Source: Ectobius pallidus
Taxonomy: Eukaryota > Arthropoda > Insecta > Blattodea > Ectobiidae
Reading direction: 5' to 3'
Assembly: GCA_964059195.1 (NCBI GenBank)
Contig: CAXKWD010000015.1
Coordinates: 2,418,001-2,482,000, forward strand
Length of the DNA: 64,000 nt
Shown here: positions 9,275 through 21,645 of the stretch, in pieces
Layout: each line of letters starts with the position of its first letter
Numbering within the stretch: position 1 is the first letter of the stretch
Notes under the pieces: generated by a model
Told to the model about the DNA's origin: nothing
What the model saw: the letters and a program-made list of their open reading frames with translations, nothing else
The model's database searches: none
Position numbers and translations under genes: made by a program

Positions 9275-12200
9275 ATGACATTGCTAGGCAACAGTTTCGT
9301 ATTTGGAGATGGCATTGCTAAGCTACAGTTCCTTGTTCAAAATGTCAATGCTAAGCAACAGTCAGGTGTTTTAAAAACTTCATTGCTAAGCAACAGTTTC
9401 CGGTTTAGACTGGCATCGCTAGGCAACACTTTTGTGATAGAAAAATCTAATTGTTAGGCAGCCAAATTGTCTTTAAAAGTTACATTGCTAGGAAAAGTTA
9501 CGACTTTGAAAAATGCATTGAAAGGTAAAGGATTTTTGGCAGAAATTGACATTGCTACGCAACAGTATCTTTTTTTAAAAGCTTTTAATAGGTAGCAATA
9601 TTATGTTTAAAAATGACATTGCTAAGCAACAGATCTTTTTGATGACATAGGCAACAGTTTCCGGTTTAGACTGGCATGGCTAGGCAAAACTTTCGTGATA
9701 GAAAAATTACATTGTTAGGCAGCCAAATTGTATTTAAAAATTACATTGCTAGGAAAAAGTTTCACTTTGAAAAATGCATTGAAAGGTAAAGGTTTTGTGT
9801 CAGAAATTGACATTGCTCCGCAACAGTATCTTTTTTTAAAAGCTTTTAATAGGTAGCAATATTATGTTTAAAAATTACATTGCTAAGAAACAGATCTTTT
9901 GAAGACATTGCTAGGCAACAGTTTCTGGTTTAGACTGGCATGGCTAGGCAAAACTTTCGTGATAGAAAAATTACATTGTTAGGCAGCCAAATAGTATTTA
10001 AAAATTACATTGCTAGGAAAAAGTTTCGTCTTTGAAAAATGCATTGAAATGTAAAAGTTTTGTGTCTGAAATTGACATTGCTACGCAACAGTATATATTT
10101 TAAAAGTTTATAATAGGTAGCAATATTGTGTTCAAAAATGACATTGCTAAGAAAAGTTATTTTTTATGACATGGCTAGGCAACAGTTTCCGGTTTAAAAT
10201 GGCATTGCTAGGCAACAATTTCGTGTTTTAAAACTCATTGCTAGGCAACAGTATTCTTTCTATTCAAGCAAAATTTACAACCCATGTTTTGCCATTAGCA
10301 TTTCACCGATATTTTCATTGTATGTATTGATCATTGAGGGATTAAAAACTATTCCTTATAGATGACATTGCTAGGCAACAGTTTCGTATTTGGAGATGGC
10401 ATTGCTAAGCTACAGTTTCTTGTTCAAAATGTCAATGCTAAGCAACAGTCAGGTGTTTTAAAAACTTCATTGCTAAGCAACAGTTTCCGGTTTAGACTGG
10501 CATCGCTAGGCAACACTTTTGTGATAGAAAAATTTAATTGTTAGGCAGCCAAATTGTCTTTAAAAGTTACATTGCTAGGAAAAGTTACGACTTTGAAAAA
10601 TGCATTGAAAGGTAAAGGTTTTTTGTACGAAATTGACATTGCTACGCAACAGTATCTTTTTTTAAAAGCTTTTAATAGGTAGCAATATTATGTTTAAGAA
10701 TGACATTGCTAAGCAACAGATCTTTTTGATGACTTTGCTAGGCAACAGTTTCCGGTTTAGACTGGCATGGCTAGGCAAAACTTTCGTGATAGAAAAATTA
10801 CATTGTTAGGCAGCCAAATTGTATTTAAAAATTACATTGCTAGGAAAAAGTTTCACTTTGAAAAATGCATTGAAATGTAAAAGTTTTGTGTCTGAAATTG
10901 ACATTGCTATGCAACAGTATATTTTTTTAAAAGTTTATAATAGGTAGCAATATTGTGTTTAAAAATGACATTGCTAAGCAACAGTCCTTTTGACGACATT
11001 GCTAGGCAACAGTTCCCGGTTTAAAATGGCATTGCTAGGCAACACTTTCGTGTTTTAAAACTCATTGCTAGGCAACAGTATTCTTTCTATTCAAGCAAAA
11101 TTTACAACCCATGTTTTGCCATTTGCATTTCACCGATATTTTCATTGTATGTATTGATCATTGAGGGATTAAAAACTATTCCTTATAGATGACATTGCTA
11201 GGCAACAGTTTCGTATTTGGAGATGGCATTGCTAAGCAACAGTTTCTTGTTCAAAATGTCAATGCTAAGCATCAGTCAAGTGTTTTAAAAACTTCATTGC
11301 TAAGCAACAGTTTCCGGTTTAGACTGGCAATGCTAGGCAACACTTTTGTGATAGAAGAATCTAATTGGTAGGCAGCCAAATTGTCTTTAAAAGTTACATT
11401 GCTAGGAAAAGTTACGACTTTGAAAAATGCATTGAAAGGTAAAGGATTTTTGGCAAAAATTGACATTGCTACGCAACAGTATCTTTTTTTAAAAGCTTTT
11501 AATAGGTAGCAATATTATGTTTAAAAATGACATTGCTAAGCAACAGATCTTTTTGATGACTTTGCTAGGCAACAGTTTCCGGTTTAGACTGGCATGGCTA
11601 GGCAAAACTTTCGTGATAGAAAAATTACATTGTTAGGCAGCCAAATTGTATTTAAAAATTACATTGCTAGGAAAAAGTTTCACTTTGAAAAATGCATTGA
11701 AATGTAAAAGTTTTGTGTCTGAAATTGACATTGCTACGCAACAGTATATTTTTTTAAAAGTTTATAATAGGTAGCAATATTGTGTTTAAAAATGACATTG
11801 CTAAGCAACAGTTCTTTTTGACGACATTGCTAGGCAACAGTTCCCGGTTTAAAATGGCATTGCTAGGCAACACTTTCGTGTTTTAAAACTCATTGCTAGG
11901 CAACAGTATTCTTTCTATTCAAGCAAAATTTACAACCCATGTTTTGCCATTAGCATTTCACCGATATTTTCATTGTATGTATTGATCATTGAGGGATTAA
12001 AAACTATTCCTTATAGATGACATTGCTAGGCAACAGTTTCGCATTTGGAGATGGCATTGCTAAGCTACAGTTTCTTGTTCAAGATGTCAATGCTAAGCAA
12101 CAGTCAGGTGTTTTAAAAACTTCATTGCTAAGCAACAGTTTCCGGTTTAGACTGGCATCGCTAGGCAACACTTTTGTGATAGAAAAATCTAATTGTTAGG

Positions 12201-12844
12201 CAGCCAAATTGTCTTTAAAAGTTACATTGCTAGGAAAAGTTACGACTTTGAAAAATGCATTGAAAGGTAAAGGTTTTTTGTCCGAAATTGACATTGCTAC
12301 GCAACAGTATCTTTTTTTAAAAGCTTTTAATAGGTAGCAATATTATGTTTAAGAATGACATTGCTAAGCAACAGATCTTTTTGATGACTTTGCTAGGCAA
12401 CAGTTTCCGGTTTAGACTGGCATGGCTAGGCAAAACTTTCGTGATAGAAAAATTACATTGTTAGGCAGCCAAATTGTATTTAAAAATTACATTGCTAGGA
12501 AAAAGTTTCACTTTGAAAAATGCATTGAAATGTAAAAGTTTTGTGTCTGAAATTGACATTGCTACGCAACAGTATATTTTTTTTAAAGTTTATAATATGT
12601 AGCAATATTGTGTTTAAAAATGACATTGCTAAGCAACAGTTCTTTTTGACGACATTGCTAGGCAACAGTTCCCGGTTTAAAATGGCATTGCTAGGCAACA
12701 CTTTCGTGTTTTAAAACTCATTGCTAGGCAACAGTATTCTTTCTATTCAAGCAAAATTTACAACCCATGTTTTGCCATTAGCATTTCACCGATATTTTCA
12801 TTGTATGTATTGATCATTGAGGGATTAAAAACTATTCCTTATAG
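9275..12844. repeat. Four-monomer cassette N(long)-F-W-A
   Basis: Monomers start at 9275 (N with an extra block, 1087 bp), 10362 (F, 827), 11189 (W, 828) and 12017 (A, 828). F reads aaatttaattg where most copies read aaatctaattg. W has a cluster of private changes (agcatcagtcaagtg, ctggcaatgctagg, gaagaatctaattgg). A has tttcgcatttgg instead of tttcgtatttgg. The order F-W-A recurs from 15851, 22982, 30405, 33976, 45795 and 49366, so it behaves as a linked cassette. Confidence 0.9.
9595..9855. repeat. Extra 261-bp block, type II, in long monomer at 9275
   Basis: This is an additional copy of the internal block between two gcaatatt anchors, making the monomer 1087 bp. It is recognised by gatgacataggcaac, a 4-bp loss from gatgactttgctaggcaac. 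It also has a second gctccgcaac and a second palindrome ttaaaagcttttaa at its right end. Its left half is b-like and its right half a-like, so it looks like an out-of-register crossover between blocks. Confidence 0.88.
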
Positions 12845-13429
12845 ATGACATTGCTAGGCAACAGTTTCGTATTTGGAGATGGCATTGCTAAGCTACAGTT
12901 CCTTGTTCAAAATGTCAATGCTAAGCAACAGTCAGGTGTTTTAAAAACTTCATTGCTAAGCAACAGTTTCCGGTTTAGACTGGCATCGCTAGGCAACACT
13001 TTTGTGATAGAAAAATCTAATTGTTAGGCAGCCAAATTGTCTTTAAAAGTTACATTGCTAGGAAAAGTTACGACTTTGAAAAATGCATTGAAAGGTAAAG
13101 GATTTTTGGCAGAAATTGACATTGCTACGCAACAGTATCTTTTTTTAAAAGCTTTTAATAGGTAGCAATATTATGTTTAAAAATGACATTGCTAAGGAAC
13201 AGATCTTTTTGATGACTTTGCTAGGCAACAGTTTCCGGTTTAGACTGGCATGGCTAGGCAATACTTACGTGATAGAAAAATTACATTGTTAGGCAGCCAA
13301 ATTGTATTTAAAAATTACATTGCTAGGAAAAAGTTTCACTTTGAAAAATGCATTGAAATGTAAAAGTTTTGTGTCTGAAATTGACATTGCTACGCAACAG
13401 TATATTTTTTTAAAAGTTTATAATAGGTA

Positions 13430-13693
13430 GCAATATTGTGTTTAAAAATTACATTGCTAAGAAACAGATCTTTTGAAGACATTGCTAGGCAACAGTTTCT
13501 GGTTTAGACTGGCATGGCTAGGCAAAACTTTCGTGATAGAAAAATTACATTGTTAGGCAGCCAAATAGTATTTAAAAATTACATTGCTAGGAAAAAGTTT
13601 CGTCTATGAATAATGCATTGAAATGTAAAAGTTTTGTGTCTGAAATGGACATAGCTACGCAACAGTATATATTTTAAAAGTTTATAATAGGTA
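13430..13693. repeat. Extra ~264-bp block, type I, in long monomer at 12845
   Basis: This extra block lies after a normal b-block. It reads ttacattgctaagaaacag, then cgtctatgaataatg, then catagctacgcaac, and ends in tatattttaaaag. It matches the b-block of the D-class monomers at 1053 and 4343, so a second, different b-block was added. It lacks the second HindIII palindrome of type II. Confidence 0.86.
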
Positions 13694-14253
13694 GCAATAT
13701 TGTGTTCAAAAATGACATTGCTAAGAAAAGTTATTTTTTTTGACATGGCTAGGCAACAGTTTCCGGTTTAAAATGGCATTGCTAGGCAACACTTTCGTGT
13801 TTTAAAACTCATTGCTAGGACAGTATTCTTTCTATTCAAGCAAAATTTACAACCCATGTTTTGCCATTAGCATTTCACCGATATTTTCATTGTATGTATT
13901 GATCATTGAGGGATTAAAAACTATTCCTTATAGATGACATTGCTAGGCAACAGTTTCGTATTTGGAGATGGCATTGCTAAGCTACAGTTCCTTGTTCAAA
14001 ATGTCAATGCTAAGCAACAGTCAGGTGTTTTAAAAACTTCATTGCTAAGCAACAGTTTCCGGTTTAGACTGGCATCGCTAGGCAACACTTTTGTGATAGA
14101 AAAATCTAATTGTTAGGCAGCCAAATTGTCTTTAAAAGTTACATTGCTAGGAAAAGTTACGACTTTGAAAAATGCATTGAAAGGTAAAGGATTTTTGGCA
14201 GAAATTGACATTGCTACGCAACAGTATCTTTTTTTAAAAGCTTTTAATAGGTA

Positions 14254-14514
14254 GCAATATTATGTTTAAAAATGACATTGCTAAGCAACAGATCTTTTTG
14301 ATGACATAGGCAACAGTTTCCGGTTTAGACTGGCATGGCTAGGCAAAACTTTCGTGATAGAAAAATTACATTGTTAGGCAGCCAAATTGTATTTAAAAAT
14401 TACATTGCTAGGAAAAAGTTTCACTTTGAAAAATGCATTGAAAGGTAAAGGTTTTGTGTCAGAAATTGACATTGCTCCGCAACAGTATCTTTTTTTAAAA
14501 GCTTTTAATAGGTA
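14254..14514. repeat. Extra 261-bp block, type II, in long monomer at 13934
   Basis: It has the same organisation as the block at 9595, with gatgacataggcaac at its left and gctccgcaac plus the 14-bp palindrome at its right. The b-block that follows ends in tttagaactttataatatg, unlike the b-block after the extra block at 9595. Confidence 0.87.
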
Positions 14515-17500
14515 GCAATATTATGTTTAAAAATTACATTGCTAAGAAACAGATCTTTTGAAGACATTGCTAGGCAACAGTTTCTGGTTTAGACTGGCAT
14601 GGCTAGGCAAAACTTTCGTGATAGAAAAATTACATTGTTAGGCAGCCAAATAGTATTTAAAAATTACATTGCTAGGAAAAAGTTTCGTCTTTGAAAAATG
14701 CATTGAAATGTAAAAGTTTTGTGTCTGAAATTGACATTGCTACGCAACAGTATATTTTTTTAGAACTTTATAATATGTAGCAATATTGTGTTTAAAAATG
14801 ACATTGCTAAGCAACAGTTCTTTTTGACGACATTGCTAGGCAACAGTTCCCGGTTTAAAATGGCATTGCTAGGCAACACTTTCGTGTTTTAAAACTCTTT
14901 GCTAGGCAACAGTATTCTTTCTATTCATGCAAAATTTACAACCCATGTTTTGCCATTAGCATTTCACCGATATTTTCATTGTATGTATTGATCATTGAGG
15001 GATTAAAAACTATTCCTTATAGATGACATTGCTAGGCAACAGTTTCGTATTTGGAGATGGCATTGCTAAGGTACAGTTTCTTGTTCAAGATGTCAATGCT
15101 AAGCAACAGTCAGGTGTTTTAAAAACTTCATTGCTAAGCAACAGTTTCCGGTTTAGACTGGCCTCGCAAGGCAACACTTTTGTGATAGAAAAATCTAATT
15201 GTTAGGCAGCCAAATTGTCTTTAAAAGTTACATTGCTAGGAAAAGTTACGACTTTGAAAAATGCATTGAATGGTAAAGGTTTTTTGTCCGAAATTGACAT
15301 TGCTACGCAACAGTATCTTTTTTTAAAAGCTTTTAATAGGTAGCAATATTATGTTTAAGAATGACATTGCTAAGCAACAGATCTTTTTGATGACTTTGCT
15401 AGGCAACAGTTTCCGGTTTAGACTGGCATGGCTAGGCAAAACTTTCGTGATAGAAAAATTACATTGTTAGGCAGCCAAATTGTATTTAAAAATTACATTG
15501 CTAGGAAAAAGTTTCACTTTGAAAAATGCATTGAAATGTAAAAGTTTTGTGTCTGAAATTGACATTGCTACGCAAGAGTATATTTTTCTAAAAGTTTATA
15601 ATATGTAGCAATATTGTGTTTAAAAATGACATTGCTAAGCAACAGTTCTTTTTGACGACATTGCTAGGCAACAGTTCCCGGTTTAAAATGGCATTGCTAG
15701 GCAACACTTTCGTGTTTTAAAACTCATTGCTAGGCAACAGTATTCTTTCTATTCAAGCAAAATTTACAACCCATGTTTTGCCATTAGCATTTCACCGATA
15801 TTTTCATTGTATGTATTGATCATTGAGGGATTAAAAACTATTCCATATAGATGACATTGCTAGGCAACAGTTTCGTATTTGGAGATGGCATTGCTAAGCT
15901 ACAGTTTCTTGTTCAAAATGTCAATGCTAAGCAACAGTCAGGTGTTTTAAAAACTTCATTGCTAAGCAACAGTTTCCGGTTTAGACTGGCATCGCTAGGC
16001 AACACTTTTGTGATAGAAAAATTTAATTGTTAGGCAGCCAAATTGTCTTTAAAAGTTACATTGCTAGGAAAAGTTACGACTTTGAAAAATGCATTGAAAG
16101 GTAAAGGTTTTTTGTCCGAAATTGACATTGCTACGCAACAGTATCTTTTTTTAAAAGCTTTTAATAGGTAGCAATATTATGTTTAAGAATGACATTGCTA
16201 AGCAACAGATCTTTTTGATGACTTTGCTAGGCAACAGTTTCCGGTTTAGACTGGCATGGCTAGGCAATACTTTCGTGATAGAAAAATTACATTGTTAGGC
16301 AGCCAAATTGTATTTAAAAATTACATTGCTAGGAAAAAGTTTCACTTTGAAAAATGCATTGAAATGTAAAAGTTTTGTGTCTGAAATTGACATTGCTACG
16401 CAACAGTATATTTTTTTAAAAGTTTATAATAGGTAGCAATATTGTGTTTAAAAATGACATTGCTAAGCAACAGTCCTTTTGACGACATTGCTAGGCAACA
16501 GTTCCCGGTTTAAAATGGCATTGCTAGGCAACACTTTCGTGTTTTAAAACTCATTGCTAGGCAACAGTATTCTTTCTATTCAAGCAAAATTTACAACCCA
16601 TGTTTTGCCATTTGCATTTCACCGATATTTTCATTGTATGTATTGATCATTGAGGGATTAAAAACTATTCCTTATAGATGACATTGCTAGGCAACAGTTT
16701 CGTATTTGGAGATGGCATTGCTAAGCAACAGTTTCTTGTTCAAAATGTCAATGCTAAGCATCAGTCAAGTGTTTTAAAAACTTCATTGCTAAGCAACAGT
16801 TTCCGGTTTAGACTGGCAATGCTAGGCAACACTTTTGTGATAGAAGAATCTAATTGGTAGGCAGCCAAATTGTCTTTAAAAGTTACATTGCTAGGAAAAG
16901 TTACGACTTTGAAAAATGCATTGAAAGGTAAAGGATTTTTGGCAGAAATTGACATTGCTACGCAACAGTATCTTTTTTTAAAAGCTTTTAATAGGTAGCA
17001 ATATTATGTTTAAAAATGACATTGCTAAGCAACAGATCTTTTTGATGACTTTGCTAGGCAACAGTTTCCGGTTTAGACTGGCATGGCTAGGCAAAACTTT
17101 CGTGATAGAAAAATTACATTGTTAGGCAGCCAAATTGTATTTAAAAATTACATTGCTAGGAAAAAGTTTCACTTTGAAAAATGCATTGAAATGTAAAAGT
17201 TTTGTGTCTGAAATTGACATTGCTACGCAACAGTATATTTTTTTAAAAGTTTATAATAGGTAGCAATATTGTGTTTAAAAATGACATTGCTAAGCAACAG
17301 TTCTTTTTGACGACATTGCTAGGCAACAGTTCCCGGTTTAAAATGGCATTGCTAGGCAACACTTTCGTGTTTTAAAACTCATTGCTAGGCAACAGTATTC
17401 TTTCTATTCAAGCAAAATTTACAACCCATGTTTTGCCATTAGCATTTCACCGATATTTTCATTGTATGTATTGATCATTGAGGGATTAAAAACTATTCCT

Positions 17501-20500
17501 TATAGATGACATTGCTAGGCAACAGTTTCGCATTTGGAGATGGCATTGCTAAGCTACAGTTTCTTGTTCAAGATGTCAATGCTAAGCAACAGTCAGGTGT
17601 TTTAAAAACTTCATTGCTAAGCAACAGTTTCCGGTTTAGACTGGCATCGCTAGGCAACACTTTTGTGATAGAAAAATCTAATTGTTAGGCAGCCAAATTG
17701 TCTTTAAAAGTTACATTGCTAGGAAAAGTTACGACTTTGAAAAATGCATTGAAAGGTAAAGGTTTTTTGTCCGAAATTGACATTGCTACGCAACAGTATC
17801 TTTTTTTAAAAGCTTTTAATAGGTAGCAATATTATGTTTAAGAATGACATTGCTAAGCAACAGATCTTTTTGATGACTTTGCTAGGCAACAGTTTCCGGT
17901 TTAGACTGGCATGGCTAGGCAAAACTTTCGTGATAGAAAAATTACATTGTTAGGCAGCCAAATTGCATTTAAAAATTACATTGCTAGGAAAAAGTTTCAC
18001 TTTGAAAAATGCATTGAAATGTAAAAGTTTTGTGTCTGAAATTGACATTGCTACGCAACAGTATATTTTTTTAAAAGTTTATAATATGTAGCAATATTGT
18101 GTTTAAAAATGACATTGCTAAGCAACAGTTCTTTTTGACGACATTGCTAGGCAACAGTTCCCGGTTTAAAATGGCATTGCTAGGCAACACTTTCGTGTTT
18201 TAAAACTCATTGCTAGGCAACAGTATTCTTTCTATTCAAGCAAAATTTACAACCCATGTTTTGCCATTAGCATTTCACCGATATTTTCATTGTACGTATT
18301 TATCATTGTACTATTCCTTATAGATGACATTGCTAGGCAACAGTTTCGTATTTGGAGATGGCATTGCTAAGCTACAGTTTCTTGTTCAAGATGTCAATGC
18401 TAAGCAACAGTCAGGTGTTTTAAAAACTTCATTGCTAAGCAACAGTTTCCGGTTTAGACTGGCATCGCTAGGCAACACTTTTGTGATAGAAAAATCTAAT
18501 TGTTAGGCAGTCAAATTGTCTTTAAAAGTTACATTGCTAGGAAAAGTTACGACTTTGAAAAATGCATTGAAAGGTAAAGGTTTTGTGTCAGAAATTGACA
18601 TTGCTCCGCAACAGTATCTTTTTTTAAAAGCTTTTAATAGGTAGCAATATTATGTTTAAAAATTACATTGCTAAGAAACAGATCTTTTGAAGACATTGCT
18701 AGGCAACAGTTTCTGGTTTAGACTGGCATGGCTAGGCAAAACTTTCGTGATAGAAAAATTACATTGTTAGGCAGCCAAATAGTATTTAAAAATTACATTG
18801 CTAGGAAAAAGTTTCGTCTATGAATAATGCATTGAAATGTAAAAGTTTTGTGTCTGAAATGGACATAGCTACGCAACAGTATATATTTTAAAAGTTTATA
18901 ATAGGTAGCAATATTGTGTTCAAAAATGACATTGCTAAGAAAAGTTATTTTTTATGACATGGCTAGGCAACAGTATCCGGTTTAAAATGGCATTGCTAGG
19001 CAACACTTTCGTGTTTTAAAACTCATTGCTAGGACAGTATTCTTTCTATTCAAGCAAAATTTACAACCCATGTTTTGCCATTAGCATTTCACCGATATTT
19101 TCATTGTATGTATTGATCATTGAGGGATTAAAAACTATTCCTTATAGATGACATTGCTAGGCAACAGTTTCGTATTTGGAGATGGCATTGCTAAGCTACA
19201 GTTTCTTGTTCAAGATGTCAATGCTAAGCAAGAGTCAGGTGTTTTAAAAACTTCATTGCTAAGCAACAGTTTCCGGTTTAGACTGGCATCGCTAGGCAAC
19301 ACTTTTGTGATAGAAAAATCTAATTTTTAGGCAGCCAAATTGTCTTTAAAAGTTACATTGCTAGGAAAAGTTACGACTTTGAAAAATGCATTGAAAGGTA
19401 AAGGTTTTTTGTCCGAAATTGACATTGCTACGCAACAGTATCTTTTTTTAAAAGCTTTTAATAGGTAGCAATATTATGTTTAAAAATGACATTGCTAAGC
19501 AACAGATCTTTTTGATGACTTTGCTAGGCAACAGTTTCCGGTTTAGACTGGCATGGCTAGGCAAAACTTTCGTGATAGAAAAATTACATTGTTAGGCAGC
19601 CAAATTGTATTTAAAAATTACATTGCTAGGAAAAAGTTTCACTTTGAAAAATGCATTGAAATGTAAAAGTTTTGTGTCTGAAATTGACATTGCTACGCAA
19701 CAGTATATTTTTTTAAAAGTTTATAATATGTAGCAATATTGTGTTTAAAAATGACATTGCTAAGCAACAGTTCTTTTTGACGACATTGCTAGGCAACAGT
19801 TCCCGGTTTAAAATGGCATTGCTAGGCAACACTTTCGTGTTTTAAAACTCATTGCTAGGCAACAGTATTCTTTCTATTCAAGCAAAATTTACAACCCATG
19901 TTTTGCCATTAGCATTTCACCGATATTTTCATTGTATGTATTGATCATTGAGGGATTAAAAACTATTCCTTATAGATGACATTGCTAGGCAACAGTTTCG
20001 TATTTGGAGATGGCATTGCTAAGCTACAGTTCCTTGTTCAAAATGTCAATGCTAAGCAACAGTCAGGTGTTTTAAAAACTTCATTGCTAAGCAACAGTTT
20101 CCGGTTTAGACTGGCATCGCTAGGCAACACTTTTGTGATAGAAAAATCTAATTGTTAGGCAGCCAAATTGTCTTTAAAAGTTACATTGCTAGGAAAAGTT
20201 ACGACTTTGAAAAATGCATTGAAAGGTAAAGGATTTTTGGCAGAAATTGACATTGCTACGCAACAGTATCTTTTTTTAAAAGCTTTTAATAGGTAGCAAT
20301 ATTATGTTTAAAAATGACATTGCTAAGGAACAGATCTTTTTGATGACTTTGCTAGGCAACAGTTTCCGGTTTAGACTGGCATGGCTAGGCAATACTTACG
20401 TGATAGAAAAATTACATTGTTAGGCAGCCAAATTGTATTTAAAAATTACATTGCTAGGAAAAAGTTTCACTTTGAAAAATGCATTGAAATGTAAAAGTTT

Positions 20501-20560
20501 TGTGTCTGAAATTGACATTGCTACGCAACAGTATATTTTTTTAAAAGTTTATAATAGGTA

Positions 20561-20824
20561 GCAATATTGTGTTTAAAAATTACATTGCTAAGAAACAGAT
20601 CTTTTGAAGACATTGCTAGGCAACAGTTTCTGGTTTAGACTGGCATGGCTAGGCAAAACTTTCGTGATAGAAAAATTACATTGTTAGGCAGCCAAATAGT
20701 ATTTAAAAATTACATTGCTAGGAAAAAGTTTCGTCTATGAATAATGCATTGAAATGTAAAAGTTTTGTGTCTGAAATGGACATAGCTACGCAACAGTATA
20801 TATTTTAAAAGTTTATAATAGGTA
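20561..20824. repeat. Extra ~264-bp block, type I, in long monomer at 19976
   Basis: This is the copy of 13430-13693 at exactly +7,131, and belongs to the second 7,131-bp higher-order repeat. The linked variants ggcaatacttacg before it and ctaggacagtatt after it are also shared. Confidence 0.87.
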
Positions 20825-21384
20825 GCAATATTGTGTTCAAAAATGACATTGCTAAGAAAAGTTATTTTTTTTGACATGGCTAGGCAACAGTTTCCGGTTT
20901 AAAATGGCATTGCTAGGCAACACTTTCGTGTTTTAAAACTCATTGCTAGGACAGTATTCTTTCTATTCAAGCAAAATTTACAACCCATGTTTTGCCATTA
21001 GCATTTCACCGATATTTTCATTGTATGTATTGATCATTGAGGGATTAAAAACTATTCCTTATAGATGACATTGCTAGGCAACAGTTTCGTATTTGGAGAT
21101 GGCATTGCTAAGCTACAGTTCCTTGTTCAAAATGTCAATGCTAAGCAACAGTCAGGTGTTTTAAAAACTTCATTGCTAAGCAACAGTTTCCGGTTTAGAC
21201 TGGCATCGCTAGGCAACACTTTTGTGATAGAAAAATCTAATTGTTAGGCAGCCAAATTGTCTTTAAAAGTTACATTGCTAGGAAAAGTTACGACTTTGAA
21301 AAATGCATTGAAAGGTAAAGGATTTTTGGCAGAAATTGACATTGCTACGCAACAGTATCTTTTTTTAAAAGCTTTTAATAGGTA

Positions 21385-21645
21385 GCAATATTATGTTTAA
21401 AAATGACATTGCTAAGCAACAGATCTTTTTGATGACATAGGCAACAGTTTCCGGTTTAGACTGGCATGGCTAGGCAAAACTTTCGTGATAGAAAAATTAC
21501 ATTGTTAGGCAGCCAAATTGTATTTAAAAATTACATTGCTAGGAAAAAGTTTCACTTTGAAAAATGCATTGAAAGGTAAAGGTTTTGTGTCAGAAATTGA
21601 CATTGCTCCGCAACAGTATCTTTTTTTAAAAGCTTTTAATAGGTA
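21385..21645. repeat. Extra 261-bp block, type II, in long monomer at 21065
   Basis: This is the copy of 14254-14514 at +7,131. It contains gatgacataggcaac and a second ttaaaagcttttaa. Confidence 0.87.

Larger units (their letters stand above)
12845..19975. repeat. 7,131-bp higher-order repeat, copy 1 (8 monomers)
   Basis: Monomers start at 12845 (N long, 1089 bp), 13934 (N long, 1089), 15023 (V, 828), 15851 (F, 827), 16678 (W, 828), 17506 (A, 818), 18324 (D, 824) and 19148 (E, 828). E monomers read aagcaagagtcagg and aatttttagg. The same order and spacings recur at +7,131. Rare variants shared by both copies include ggcaatacttacg (13257/20388 region), ctctttgctagg with ctattcatgc (near 14896/22027), ttccatatag (near 15842/22973) and cagtatccgg (near 18971/26102). 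Confidence 0.95.

Noticed and set aside
11272..11466. Minus-strand open frames of 64-68 codons in W monomers (11272-11466, 16761-16955, 23892-24086, 31315-31509, 34886-35080, 46705-46899, 50276-50470) and elsewhere (12495-12701, 34189-34392, 35844-36047, 49579-49782, 51234-51437)
   Set aside because: They open only where a single class-specific or private substitution or indel removes a stop or shifts frame, overlap the repeats fully, and show no independent conservation.
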